61,510 nt of DNA, from assembly GCA_016709495.1 (NCBI GenBank), contig JADJMS010000027.1:1-61510 (forward strand), given 5' to 3'. Source of the stretch: Candidatus Dechloromonas phosphorivorans. Its GTDB lineage: Bacteria > Pseudomonadota > Gammaproteobacteria > Burkholderiales > Rhodocyclaceae. Below are positions 28,333-37,276 of the stretch, in pieces. How positions within the stretch are numbered: position 1 is the stretch's first letter; each line of letters opens with the position of its first letter. A program made the position numbers and the translations under genes. The notes under the pieces were generated by a model, which saw only the letters and a list, made by a program, of their open reading frames with translations, was not told the DNA's origin and did no database searches.

Positions 28333-29801
28333 GCCTGACCAGCCTGCGCAAACTGCCTGCCGTCCTCGTGATTGATGACGAAGTGCGTTCGCAGGAGGCG
28401 CTGCGCCGCACGCTGGAAGAGGATTTCGAGGTGCTTTGTGCTTCCAGCGCGGCGGAAGGCATGGAAATTCTCGAAAAAGAGCAGTCGACCGCAGCCATCC
28501 GCATCGTGCTCTGCGATCAACGTATGCCGGGCATCACCGGCGTCCAATTCCTGAAAGAGGTGCGCCACCGCTGGCCGGACATCGTGCGCATCATTCTCTC
28601 CGGTTACACCGACGCCGAAGACATCATTACCGGCGTTAACGAGGCCGGCATCTGGCAATACCTGCTTAAGCCATGGCAGCCGGATCAGTTGCTGTTGACC
28701 CTGCAGCGTGCCGCCGAAGTCTGGCGTCTGCAGCAGGAAAACCAGCGCCTTTCACTCGACCTGCGCACCGCCGAACCGGTCTTGAAGCGCCGGGTTGAGT
28801 CCAAATTCGAGAAAGCCAAACACGCCTTCGGGCTGGCCGGTCTGATCCGCGCCCCGGACAGCCCGCTCAATGGGGTGTGCGACATGATCGCGCGCATCGC
28901 GCCTTACGATCTCTCGGTGCTGGTCACCGGTGAATCAGGTACCGGCAAGGAAATGGTTGCTCGCGCCATCCACTACGAAAGCCGGCGCGCCAGCAAAGCC
29001 TTTGTCACCGAAAATTGCGCTGCGCTGCCCGACACTTTGCTGGAGTCCGAACTCTTCGGCTACAAGCGTGGTGCCTTCACCGGCGCCGTCGAGGATAGAG
29101 TTGGCCTCTTTCAGCAAGCTGATGGCGGCACCCTGTTTCTCGATGAAATCGGCGAAACCAGCCCGGCGTTTCAGGTCAAACTGCTGCGCGTCCTGCAGGA
29201 AGGCGAGTTCCGCCCGCTGGGCAGCAATCGCTCGCTGACGGTTGATGTACGCGTTATCGCGGCGACCAATCGCGATCTTGAAGAGGACGTGCATACCGGG
29301 CGTTTCCGCGAGGATCTTTACTATCGGCTGGCAACTATCGCCCTGCATGTGCCGCCCTTGCGCGAGCGTGCGATGGATCTGCCTTTGCTCGCCCAGCGCC
29401 TGCTGGAAAGCAGCAGCACCGTGCTGGGCAAGCCGAGTTCCGGGTTTTCGCCGGAGGCGCTGGCCGGCCTGACCGCCTATCGCTGGCCAGGCAATGTGCG
29501 TGAATTGCAGAATGAAATCCTGCGTATGCTGGCCTTGGCCGATACACCAAAGCTGGTTGCCGATTTGCTCTCGCTACGAGTCAGGCAAGTGCCGGTCAGC
29601 AAGGGGTTGGAGAAGGAACTGGCCTGGCTGGGCAGCCTGAATGGCGGGCTCAAGGAGCGCATGGAGCAGCTAGAGGCTCAGGTGCTCAAAGAGGCGATGC
29701 TGCGCCATCGCGGTAACAAGTCACGCGCCGCCAAGGAGCTTGGTTTGTCACGCGTCGGGTTGCGCAGCAAGCTCAACCGCTATGGGCTGGAGCCGGCGTG
29801 A
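28329..29801 (+). CDS. hoxA: NtrC-family sigma-54 activator of hydrogenase genes
   Basis: 490 residues: receiver domain (acidic DD near residue 16, phospho-acceptor Asp63 in LCDQRMPG), AAA+ domain with Walker A GESGTGKE (201-208), GAFTGA sigma-54 loop (248-253) and a Fis-type helix-turn-helix at the end (NKSRAAKELGLSRVGLRSKLNRYGL). In Cupriavidus HoxA is active unphosphorylated and is inhibited by HoxJ in the absence of H2. The likely target is the -24/-12 promoter at 11459. The stop overlaps hoxB (TGATG). Confidence 0.95.
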   Translation: MSLTSLRKLPAVLVIDDEVRSQEALRRTLEEDFEVLCASSAAEGMEILEKEQSTAAIRIVLCDQRMPGITGVQFLKEVRHRWPDIVRIILSGYTDAEDIITGVNEAGIWQYLLKPWQPDQLLLTLQRAAEVWRLQQENQRLSLDLRTAEPVLKRRVESKFEKAKHAFGLAGLIRAPDSPLNGVCDMIARIAPYDLSVLVTGESGTGKEMVARAIHYESRRASKAFVTENCAALPDTLLESELFGYKRGAFTGAVEDRVGLFQQADGGTLFLDEIGETSPAFQVKLLRVLQEGEFRPLGSNRSLTVDVRVIAATNRDLEEDVHTGRFREDLYYRLATIALHVPPLRERAMDLPLLAQRLLESSSTVLGKPSSGFSPEALAGLTAYRWPGNVRELQNEILRMLALADTPKLVADLLSLRVRQVPVSKGLEKELAWLGSLNGGLKERMEQLEAQVLKEAMLRHRGNKSRAAKELGLSRVGLRSKLNRYGLEPA

Positions 29802-30796
29802 TGCGCGTTCTCTGGTTGCAAAGCGGCGGTTGTGGTGGTTGCACGCAGTCCTTGCTCTGCGCTGAACCGCGTCCGCTGTTCGACGAGTTGCGCGATGCCG
29901 GCATCGAGTTAGTCTGGCATCCGGCCTTGTCACAGGAAAGTGGCGAAGAGGCGCTACAGGTGTTGAGTGATTGCGCCGATGGCAAAATGGCCTTTGATGT
30001 GCTGTGTGTTGAAGGTGCGATGCTGCGTGGCCCCAACGGGACTGGCAAGTTCCACCTGATGGCCGGCAGCGGGCGACCGCTGACCGAATGGGTTGAGCGT
30101 CTTGCTGCCCAGGCCAAATGGGTTTTTGCTATCGGTTCGTGTACGGCTTACGGTGGCTTTTCGGCCAGCACACCGGGCAATCCGCTGGAAGCTTGCGGTC
30201 TGCAATATGACACCAACGAAATGGGTGGCCTGCTCGGCAAGGCCTTTGTTTCCGGCTGCGGCTTGCCGGTCGTCAATATTGCCGGTTGCCCGACACATCC
30301 CGGCTGGATCGTCGATACGCTGGAAAAGCTGGCGCTGGAAGGTTTGTCGGCCAGTGATCTGGATGAATTTGGTCGGCCGCTGCTCTATGCTGACCAACTG
30401 GTCCACCACGGCTGCCCGCGCAATGAGTATTACGAATTCAAGGCCAGCGCCATCAAGCAATCCGACCTCGGCTGCCTGATGGAAAATCTCGGTTGCAAAG
30501 GTACTCAGGCGCATGCCGATTGCAATGTGCGGACCTGGAATGGCAGCGGTTCCTGCCTGCGCGGCGGGTTTGCCTGCATCGCCTGTACCGAACCGGGCTT
30601 TGAAGCACCGGGCCATCCCTTTCAGGAAACCCCCAAGGTGGCGGGTATCCCCATCGGTTTGCCCACTGACATGCCCAAGGCCTGGTTCGTTGCCTTGGCG
30701 GCACTCTCCAAATCAGCGACCCCGAAGCGGGTGCGCGACAATGCGGTGGTCGATCATCCAGTGATTCGTCCATCAGTCAAAAAGGCTGGCAAATGA
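29801..30796 (+). CDS. hoxB: H2-sensing regulatory hydrogenase small subunit
   Basis: 331 residues from the ATG at 29801. It lacks any Tat signal, so it is cytoplasmic. FeS motifs are GGCGGCTQSLLC near the N-terminus, FAIGSCTAYGGF, and the medial/distal cluster cysteines around GCLMENLGCKGTQAHADC and GGFACIACTEPGFE. With HoxC it forms the group 2b H2 sensor. It overlaps hoxC by 4 bp. Confidence 0.95.
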   Translation: MRVLWLQSGGCGGCTQSLLCAEPRPLFDELRDAGIELVWHPALSQESGEEALQVLSDCADGKMAFDVLCVEGAMLRGPNGTGKFHLMAGSGRPLTEWVERLAAQAKWVFAIGSCTAYGGFSASTPGNPLEACGLQYDTNEMGGLLGKAFVSGCGLPVVNIAGCPTHPGWIVDTLEKLALEGLSASDLDEFGRPLLYADQLVHHGCPRNEYYEFKASAIKQSDLGCLMENLGCKGTQAHADCNVRTWNGSGSCLRGGFACIACTEPGFEAPGHPFQETPKVAGIPIGLPTDMPKAWFVALAALSKSATPKRVRDNAVVDHPVIRPSVKKAGK

Positions 30797-32214
30797 AGCG
30801 GATTCTGGTCGGCCCATTCAACCGCGTTGAAGGTGATCTGGAAGTTAGCCTGGATGTGGAAGGCGGGCAGATTGTCGAGGCGCGCGTCAACTCGCCGCTC
30901 TTTCGCGGGTTTGAGCAAGTGCTCATCGGTCGCGCAGCGGAAGATGCGCTTGCTGTCGTGCCGCGCATTTGCGGCATCTGCTCGGTTGCCCAGTCCGCCG
31001 CCGCCGCTGGCGCGCTGGCCGCTGCAGCCGGACTTGAGCCGGCACCCAATGGCCGACTGGCGCAGCATCTGATTCAGGCCACTGAAAATCTGGCCGACCA
31101 TCTCACGCATTTTTACCTTTTCTTCATGCCGGATTTTGCCCGCGCCAGCTATGTTGACCGCAACTGGTATGCCAGCGTCGCCGGACGTTTTACCGCAGTC
31201 AAGGGCAGCGCCAACCCGGGGGTACTGGTTGCCCGCGCCAATTTCTTCAAGCTGATCGGTTTCCTTGCCGGACGCTGGCCGCACACGCTGGCCATCCAGC
31301 CAGGCGGCAGCACCAAGGCGATGACGCCTGCCGAACGCATCCGCATCCTCGCCGTTCTGCGTGATTTTCGCTCTTTTCTCGAAAGCGGCTTGCTCGGCGA
31401 TACGCTGGAAAATTTCGCCGCACTGGATTCGGAAGATGCCCTACGCGCTTGGAGCGCCAGCCATTCTGGTGATTTTCCTGCATTCCTGAAGGCAGCATAT
31501 GATTTACGGCTGGAACAGATTGGGCGGGCCAGCGACCGCTACATGTCTTACGGCGCCTATGATTTATTCGCAGCGGGCCTCTGGCAGCCAAGTCTTGCTG
31601 TCGACAGCCTGAGTCTGGCAAAAATTACCGAAGACCCCCGCCATGCCTGGATGACGGACAGCAGCCCCTTGCCGCCAGCCATCGGGCAGACCATCGTCGA
31701 TGCCGAAAAAACGGGCGCCTACACCTGGTGCAAGGCACCGCGCTATGCCGGGCAGGTCGTCGAGACTGGTGCACTGGCGCGTCAAGTGGTTGCCGGCCAC
31801 CCCCTGCTGCGCGATCTGGTATTGCGCCACGGCGGTAGTGTGACGGCGCGCGTCACGGCGCGCATGATCGAGCTGGCCACGGTGCTACCAGCCATGGAGC
31901 GCTGGGTACGCGAGATTGTTCTCGGCGAAGCCTTCTGCAACCCCACGGATCTGCCTGACGAGGCGCAAGGCGTCGGTATCGTCGAAGCCGCCCGTGGCAG
32001 CCTCGGCCACTGGCTGTCGATCAAGCGCGGCCGTATTGAGCGTTACCAGATCATCGCCCCGACGACCTGGAACTTTTCTCCACGCGATAGCGAGGGACAG
32101 CCCGGCCCACTCGAACAGGCGCTGGTCGGTTTGCCAGCGGGTGATGGGGCTTTGCCGACAGTTCAGCACGTGGTCAGATCGTTTGACCCGTGCATGGTCT
32201 GTACCGTGCATTAG
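30793..32214 (+). CDS. hoxC: H2-sensing regulatory hydrogenase large subunit
   Basis: 473 residues. L1 RICGICSVAQS and L2 DPCMVCTVH are intact. The protein ends at the L2 His with no tail, so it needs no endopeptidase, as known for regulatory hydrogenases. It reports H2 to the kinase HoxJ. In Cupriavidus hoxJ follows directly; here it lies 5.5 kb downstream behind unrelated genes. It contains a one-mismatch 12-mer at 31153-31164. Confidence 0.95.
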   Translation: MKRILVGPFNRVEGDLEVSLDVEGGQIVEARVNSPLFRGFEQVLIGRAAEDALAVVPRICGICSVAQSAAAAGALAAAAGLEPAPNGRLAQHLIQATENLADHLTHFYLFFMPDFARASYVDRNWYASVAGRFTAVKGSANPGVLVARANFFKLIGFLAGRWPHTLAIQPGGSTKAMTPAERIRILAVLRDFRSFLESGLLGDTLENFAALDSEDALRAWSASHSGDFPAFLKAAYDLRLEQIGRASDRYMSYGAYDLFAAGLWQPSLAVDSLSLAKITEDPRHAWMTDSSPLPPAIGQTIVDAEKTGAYTWCKAPRYAGQVVETGALARQVVAGHPLLRDLVLRHGGSVTARVTARMIELATVLPAMERWVREIVLGEAFCNPTDLPDEAQGVGIVEAARGSLGHWLSIKRGRIERYQIIAPTTWNFSPRDSEGQPGPLEQALVGLPAGDGALPTVQHVVRSFDPCMVCTVH

Positions 32215-32236
32215 AAAAAATCGGCGTTTTTCGGTA

Positions 32237-32248
32237 GTTGACCGTAAC
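32237..32248 (+). repeat. Exact copy of the 12-mer GTTGACCGTAAC (intergenic, convergent gap)
   Basis: Occupies a third of the 36-bp gap between the convergent ends of hoxC and the hemerythrin gene, followed by AATTAG. The copy at 44512 lies in an equivalent convergent gap and is followed by AGTTAG. Confidence 0.8.
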
Positions 32249-32250
32249 AA

Positions 32251-32643
32251 TTAGTGCTCGGAGTAAAGCAACTCCTGGGCGCGCTCGAACAACTCCCGTT
32301 CTTCAAATCGGACATGGTCATAAAGCATCTGGCCAAAGTGGGCGAGGATGGGGCCGTCTGCTTGTTGCAATTGCTGATTGAGGGCACGCAAGATTTTGTG
32401 TTCTTCCAGCGTGCGATTGACCAGTTCGTTTGCGCCATGGGCAAGCAGTGCGGGAAGCACAACCTGTTCTTCTGCCAGAAAATGAGCTTCGATTTCTTCA
32501 GCAAACTTGCTGGTGATCGTCCGTGCTGCTTGAGCAATGGCTTCCGGATTGCCGGCATCACTGGCAAAGCGGGCAAGTCGCGCCAGTTTGAGGGCGGTGT
32601 GATGTTCGCGGGAGAGTTGCAACAGGTCGGCATGGCGTTTCAT
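32251..32643 (-). CDS. Hemerythrin HHE-domain protein
   Basis: 130 residues forming a predicted four-helix bundle. Iron-ligand-like residues are seen in SREHHTALKLAR, EIEAHFLAEEQVVLPAL, LEEHKIL and YDHVRFEERELFE. Such proteins bind O2 or NO at a di-iron centre or help repair FeS clusters. It is last of a three-gene minus-strand operon; its start overlaps the stop of the NnrS-like gene (ATGA). Confidence 0.88.
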   Translation of the reverse strand: MKRHADLLQLSREHHTALKLARLARFASDAGNPEAIAQAARTITSKFAEEIEAHFLAEEQVVLPALLAHGANELVNRTLEEHKILRALNQQLQQADGPILAHFGQMLYDHVRFEERELFERAQELLYSEH

Positions 32644-33707
32644 CGGGTACCTCGTTTGGTGTTGCTGCGCACCAGTAATACCATCGTCGCGATGAAGACA
32701 ACCAGCACCAGCCCATTGAACAGGCTGGCGTGCTGACGCAGGGCGAAGTTGTCGAACAGCCCGCCGAATACCCGCAGCGCCAGCGTCAGGTGGAGCAGCA
32801 CGAGTGGGAGGTAGAGCACCGGGTGGTAAGGGATTTTGATGCGAGTGACGGTGGGGAAGATGATGGGGGCGTGACCAAAAACCATGGCAAAGACAAAGCC
32901 GAGGCCAATCGAGTGCAAGGCGGCATCGCGCCAGATATGACCGGGCGTGAAGGCGCCAGCCATGCCGAGCAGCCCGGCGATGACCAGCCAGACGTAGCCG
33001 GAGAGCAGGCAGATGGCGATGAAACGGGTCAGTCTGTCGCTGGCGACATTGCGCCGGGCAATGTCGTAACGCAGCAGCCAGAGCGCCAGTGCAAAAAAAC
33101 CGGCGGCAAAGAGCGGGTTGACCGTAATCGTTGCACTGACCAGCAACAGTCCCACGATGGCGATGAATATTTTCTGGGCAGCGGGTGGTGTTGGCAAAAA
33201 GCGGGTCAGCTCAAGGCGTTCGCCGCCGAGGGTCAGGACCAGAAAAAGTAGCCACCAGGGTACGGCGCCGCTGATCTCGCCGGAGCTGATCCAGATCAGG
33301 TTGCCGATCAACCAGCAACCGGCGGCCAGCGTCAGTATTCCGGTATAAATGGCGAACTGGCGGCGCATGGCCACTCCGCTTGCCGCCACCAGGCCCAAGG
33401 CCGCCAAACTACCCAGAGTTTGGCCGACGATCAGCGGAGCGCCAGCAAGTAGCGCCAGTCCGCCAGCGCTGGCAGCCAGCGGAACCAGATAGGCCCAGCC
33501 GTGGCCGATGGCAACCGCCCGTTCGAGGCTGATCACGGTGCCGAAGAATGCAGCAATCATTAACGGGCCATGCAAGCCGGCGGCCTGTGCTGCGGGGGCG
33601 GGCACTTCCCAGCCGAGCCGGGCAAGGCCGGCGAGAACACCGCCAAGCAGCGAGAGCATGCCAAAAAACAGCAGCGGCAGCCGACCGGCGGGTTTGAGAT
33701 CGCTCAT
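32640..33707 (-). CDS. NnrS-like polytopic membrane protein
   Basis: 355 residues from the ATG at 33707 (MSDLKPAGRLPLLFFG), coupled to the upstream gene. About ten to twelve hydrophobic helices. SIGLGFVFAMVFGHAPIIFPTV, with conserved His, fits the NnrS family of haem/copper membrane proteins linked to nitric oxide stress. Pairing with a hemerythrin and an FeS-assembly-like protein suggests an NO/O2 defence unit. The family call is by motif memory and moderately sure. Confidence 0.75.
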   Translation of the reverse strand: MSDLKPAGRLPLLFFGMLSLLGGVLAGLARLGWEVPAPAAQAAGLHGPLMIAAFFGTVISLERAVAIGHGWAYLVPLAASAGGLALLAGAPLIVGQTLGSLAALGLVAASGVAMRRQFAIYTGILTLAAGCWLIGNLIWISSGEISGAVPWWLLFLVLTLGGERLELTRFLPTPPAAQKIFIAIVGLLLVSATITVNPLFAAGFFALALWLLRYDIARRNVASDRLTRFIAICLLSGYVWLVIAGLLGMAGAFTPGHIWRDAALHSIGLGFVFAMVFGHAPIIFPTVTRIKIPYHPVLYLPLVLLHLTLALRVFGGLFDNFALRQHASLFNGLVLVVFIATMVLLVRSNTKRGTR

Positions 33708-34036
33708 TGCTGGTCTGCTGGCGGATCGCTCCAGCCCAGGCGCAAACGACATTGCTCGCTCATCATGGTTGGGTTCCAGGACGGTTCCCAGACGATGCGG
33801 ATTTCCGGCTGGCATTCGTCAGGCAAAATGCGGTCGAGTTCGGCGTAGGCGTCGTCGATGATCATTTCCCCCATCGGGCAGGCCGGCGAGGTCATGGTCA
33901 TTTCGATCAACAGATCGGAGCCGGTGAATTCGATGCGATAAACCAGACCGAGGTCGACGATGTTGGCACCTACTTCAGGGTCAGCCACACGGCGCAGGGC
34001 ATCGCGAATCTGTTCGGTGTCGGGGAAAGCGCTCAT
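33704..34036 (-). CDS. MIP18/DUF59 family FeS assembly factor (SufT/PaaD-like)
   Basis: 110 residues: LRRVADPEVGANIVDLGLVYRIEF, MTMTSPACPMGEMIIDDAYAELDRIL and VWEPSWNPTMMSEQCRLRLGW, the standard MIP18 core with the reactive Cys in SPACPMG. Members help insert iron-sulfur clusters into client proteins. First gene of the minus-strand operon with the NnrS-like and hemerythrin genes. Confidence 0.9.
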   Translation of the reverse strand: MSAFPDTEQIRDALRRVADPEVGANIVDLGLVYRIEFTGSDLLIEMTMTSPACPMGEMIIDDAYAELDRILPDECQPEIRIVWEPSWNPTMMSEQCRLRLGWSDPPADQQ

Positions 34037-34204
34037 GGTGGCTAGACGTTAGAATGTGATGAAGGGCATCGTAGCAGTGATGCCGGTGCCGGTATTTAGC
34101 AGGGAACAAATAATTGGCTGGTTTTGCGATATCTTGAAACGAGGTATTGGGCTGACAATTTAGAAGTTCAGATGTTGGGCTGAGCAACAACACAGGATGA
34201 AAAG

Positions 34205-35656
34205 ATGAACAATCAGGTTCATGACTGCCGATTTCAATTGCGCCTGAATCTGTTTTCAGGTTTTGCTTGCCGGCAATTCGGTTTGCTTGTGATTCTCTGT
34301 GTGTTGGTGGTTTTTCCCCTTTTTGCGCAAGATGCCGGCCCGAAATTTCATATTGATACGCCGGCTCATGCCGGGATGGTCAGGCAAATCCTTGTTACCG
34401 GCGATGAGCGTTTTCTGCTGACAGGCGGGGTGGATCGCACAATTCGAGTCTGGGACAGCAAGACCGGACAGCAAGTGCAGCGCTGGATCTTGCCGAATGA
34501 AGATGACCGCATTCATGCGCTGGCCATCTCGCCCGATAACAAGTTGCTTGCCGTTGGTGGCGATCTTGTTGGTTCAGGTTCGGATGGGGCGGTCTTGTTG
34601 CTGTCGTTGCAGACGGGGCGGATTGTTAAAACATTGACGGGCATTCGGGCGCGAGTCAGTTCGCTGGCTTTCTCGCTGGATGGCAAAAATCTGGCAGTAG
34701 GTTTTGGTGGCGCGCGCGATATTTCGCGGAGTCAGGTCGGTGATCTGGCGAATCTGATTACGAGTGCGCAAGAGGGAAGTAATGCCATTGAAAATGGCGT
34801 GGCAATTTATGGTGTTGCCGATTTACGTCTTATCTACAGCGACCCGCTCAGCATTGGGGCCGTTGTGTCCATGGTTTTCAATAACGCGGGGAATCTCGCG
34901 GTTGCTACGCATGAGGCAAAGGGGTACGGACGTCTCGCCATCTATCGAAAACCGGGTGGTAACTACGAGCGCCAGGCCAAGGCCGATGTCGTTCGGCATG
35001 CTGGATCAGGGCTGGTGTGGCGAAACGACAATAAAACGATTTTGCTTGGGCAGGATGGAGAATTTGGTGCCGATACAATCAACGAAGTGGCGCCAGCCTT
35101 CCATGCCTCGAGAGAGGATATCAGTGCCGTTCGTTTTCTGTCTGATGGAACACCCATTGCGGCATTTGGTACGAAACATAATGGACAGGGTGAAATCAAG
35201 GCGCTGACAGATGCCAAGTGGCACTCTTCCAAGTCTGTAATTCAGATTCCCGATAGCAATCTTGAAGACATGCGTTTTCTTTCGGGCGGTCAAATTGCTT
35301 ATGTGACGGACAACGGAACACTCGCCATGCTCGGTGCTGATGGTCAGATGCTCTGGCGCAAAACATCCGGGGGCATCAGTTTTCAGGAAAAGCCTGATCG
35401 TCTTCGTGTTTCAGGGGATGGGCAATGGGTTGGATTGCGCTATCAATCGGCAGATGGATTTCAAGAGCTTGCTTTTCATCTCGAAAGCGGCCGCTTCGCA
35501 GCGATTTCGAGCATCAAGGATTGGCGTGAACCTCTGGTAAGTCGTAGTGGGTTTCCAGCGACCAAAGTTTTTTCTACGGAACTGATGCAGGCAGGCTTTA
35601 CAAGGCAACACCCAGCTACGTCAGAAACTGGCGATACACAACAAGCCAGAGTTTGA
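34205..35656 (+). CDS. WD40-repeat protein with membrane/export signal
   Basis: 483 residues. A hydrophobic stretch at about residues 26-41 (FGLLVILCVLVVFPLFAQ) looks like a signal peptide or anchor. Beta-propeller repeats follow, the clearest being LTGGVDRTIRVWDSKTGQQVQRW and LAISPDNKLLAVGGD. The last ~25 residues look out of frame. The next gene begins with what reads as a further WD40 blade before its caspase domain, so the two may originally have been one gene split by a frameshift near 35600-35656; alternatively they are coupled through the ATGA overlap. Role inferred: sensor half of a WD40-caspase pair. Confidence 0.75.
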   Translation: MNNQVHDCRFQLRLNLFSGFACRQFGLLVILCVLVVFPLFAQDAGPKFHIDTPAHAGMVRQILVTGDERFLLTGGVDRTIRVWDSKTGQQVQRWILPNEDDRIHALAISPDNKLLAVGGDLVGSGSDGAVLLLSLQTGRIVKTLTGIRARVSSLAFSLDGKNLAVGFGGARDISRSQVGDLANLITSAQEGSNAIENGVAIYGVADLRLIYSDPLSIGAVVSMVFNNAGNLAVATHEAKGYGRLAIYRKPGGNYERQAKADVVRHAGSGLVWRNDNKTILLGQDGEFGADTINEVAPAFHASREDISAVRFLSDGTPIAAFGTKHNGQGEIKALTDAKWHSSKSVIQIPDSNLEDMRFLSGGQIAYVTDNGTLAMLGADGQMLWRKTSGGISFQEKPDRLRVSGDGQWVGLRYQSADGFQELAFHLESGRFAAISSIKDWREPLVSRSGFPATKVFSTELMQAGFTRQHPATSETGDTQQARV

Positions 35657-37215
35657 TGATGTGGGTTCGTCTGCTGGGTTCCGATGTGGTGGCGCTGAAT
35701 CTGATTGAGGAGAGGGGGCTGATTGTTGTCGCGACATCCGACGGTATGCTGCGTCTGTTACGCATGCGCGATGGTGCCGTCATCCTGACCTATTACATTC
35801 AACCGGGTGAACGAAAATGGTTGAGCATTGCCGATACGGGGCACTACGAGGCAAGCGTTGGCGGCGACAATCTTGGTGGCTGGGTGCTACGTCAGGACTC
35901 ACAGCAGACAGCCGAGTTTTTCCCCTTGTCGCGGTTTCGTGATCAATTTTTATTGCCAGGCATGACCAGGCATGTTCTGGCGAGTAATGATCCCAACCAG
36001 GGGGTTCAGCGTGCCTTGGCTGAATGGCAACCGTCGCCTATGGGTGCGGTGGTAGTTGAACAGGTTGCCAAACAGGAAGTGCTAATTGTTCCGCAAAAGC
36101 TCACGCCAGCATCGGAGTTGGTTGAGATTGAGTCGCCGAAAATTGATCAGGTGCCGCCATCAATCGAAATTGTCAGCCCTGGTTTTGAAACAACCCTCAC
36201 GGGCAACCAGCTTTCCATCAATGTGCGAGTGTTGACCCCAAAAGATGCACCATTGAAAGGCGTCTTTTCGCGGATAGTTTCATCCGGGCAGGTGACGCGG
36301 GGATTGCATCCCGGGCTTACCTCGGTTGAACAAACCTTAAATCTCAAATTGCCGCCGGAAGATGTTGAGGTGCATCTTGTCGCAGAAAATCGCTGGGGAA
36401 GTTCGCTCCCGAAAGTGATTCGGGTTCGCTATGCCGGGCCCGTCGCCGCTCCGATTATCAAGCAGAGAACACTGCGCATTCTGGCGATAGGGGTGTCGGA
36501 TTATGACAATCCAAGTTATCGTCTTTTCCTGGCAGCCAAGGATGCCAACGATTTTGGCCGGCTGCTTTCCGGCCAGCGAGGAAAACTCTACGATAAAGTC
36601 GAAATCGCAATGCTGACCGATAAGGCGGCTGACAAGTCAGCCATCGAGAAAGCTTTCACCAATCTCAAAAAACAGGTTCGCGCAGAGGATACAACCTTCG
36701 TTTTTCTGGCCGGACATGGCGTAAATGATTTCAAGCAGGGGTATTACTTCATGCCCAGGGAGGCTGACATCAAGCGCCTGAGCGATACGGGAGTTTCGTT
36801 CCGCGATATCCGGCGAACGCTGGCAGAGCTTCCCGGGCGTAATCTGCTGTTTGTTGATACCTGCCACGCCGGGAATGTCATTGGCAGTGGCGCAACTGGT
36901 TTGTCCCAGAACAACAGTTCGGCAATCAACGAACTGGCCAGCCCGGAAAATAACATCATTGTCTTTGCCTCCTCATCGGGTGATCAGGCGGCCATTGAAA
37001 AAGATGACTGGGGCAACGGCGCTTTTACCAAGGCTTTGCTCGAAGGTTTGCAGGGCAGGGCTGATTTCATGAAACGTGGTCGAATCAGCTACAAGCAACT
37101 CGATGCCTACGTATCTGATCGTGTCAGCGATCTGACGGATGGTTTGCAAACACCTGTGACGCCGGTTCTGTTGACCGTCCCTGATTTTCCATTGGTTGAA
37201 GTTCTTTCAAACTGA
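35656..37215 (+). CDS. Caspase-like (C14 family) protease
   Basis: 519 residues. The N-terminal part has a WD40-like blade (IEERGLIVVATSDGMLRLLRMRDGA) and GHYEASVGGDNLGGWVL, then an Ig-like or linker segment. The caspase p20-type domain starts near RILAIGVSDYDNPSYRL. The catalytic dyad is intact: His in VFLAGHGVND (codon 36715-36717) and Cys in FVDTCHAGN (codon 36862-36864). Bacterial caspase homologues cleave after basic residues and often act in signalling or cell-death defence. No export signal is seen in this half alone. It lies between the hemerythrin operon and nikR. Confidence 0.85.
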   Translation: MMWVRLLGSDVVALNLIEERGLIVVATSDGMLRLLRMRDGAVILTYYIQPGERKWLSIADTGHYEASVGGDNLGGWVLRQDSQQTAEFFPLSRFRDQFLLPGMTRHVLASNDPNQGVQRALAEWQPSPMGAVVVEQVAKQEVLIVPQKLTPASELVEIESPKIDQVPPSIEIVSPGFETTLTGNQLSINVRVLTPKDAPLKGVFSRIVSSGQVTRGLHPGLTSVEQTLNLKLPPEDVEVHLVAENRWGSSLPKVIRVRYAGPVAAPIIKQRTLRILAIGVSDYDNPSYRLFLAAKDANDFGRLLSGQRGKLYDKVEIAMLTDKAADKSAIEKAFTNLKKQVRAEDTTFVFLAGHGVNDFKQGYYFMPREADIKRLSDTGVSFRDIRRTLAELPGRNLLFVDTCHAGNVIGSGATGLSQNNSSAINELASPENNIIVFASSSGDQAAIEKDDWGNGAFTKALLEGLQGRADFMKRGRISYKQLDAYVSDRVSDLTDGLQTPVTPVLLTVPDFPLVEVLSN

Positions 37216-37276
37216 ACAAGGTAATGGCTTACAAACCTTGCTTTCATCCTTGTTTTGATAGGGAGTAGATATACAA

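Noticed and set aside
37181..37194. Further 12-mer-like site GTTGACCGTCCC in the caspase gene
   Set aside because: Two mismatches; similar two-mismatch sites (for example 55396) are not clearly above chance, so only exact and one-mismatch copies are counted.
37217..37240. Inverted repeat CAAGGT-N12-ACCTTG upstream of nikR as a NikR site
   Set aside because: The half-sites do not resemble GTATGA/TCATAC; it may be a weak terminator for the caspase gene but the evidence is thin.
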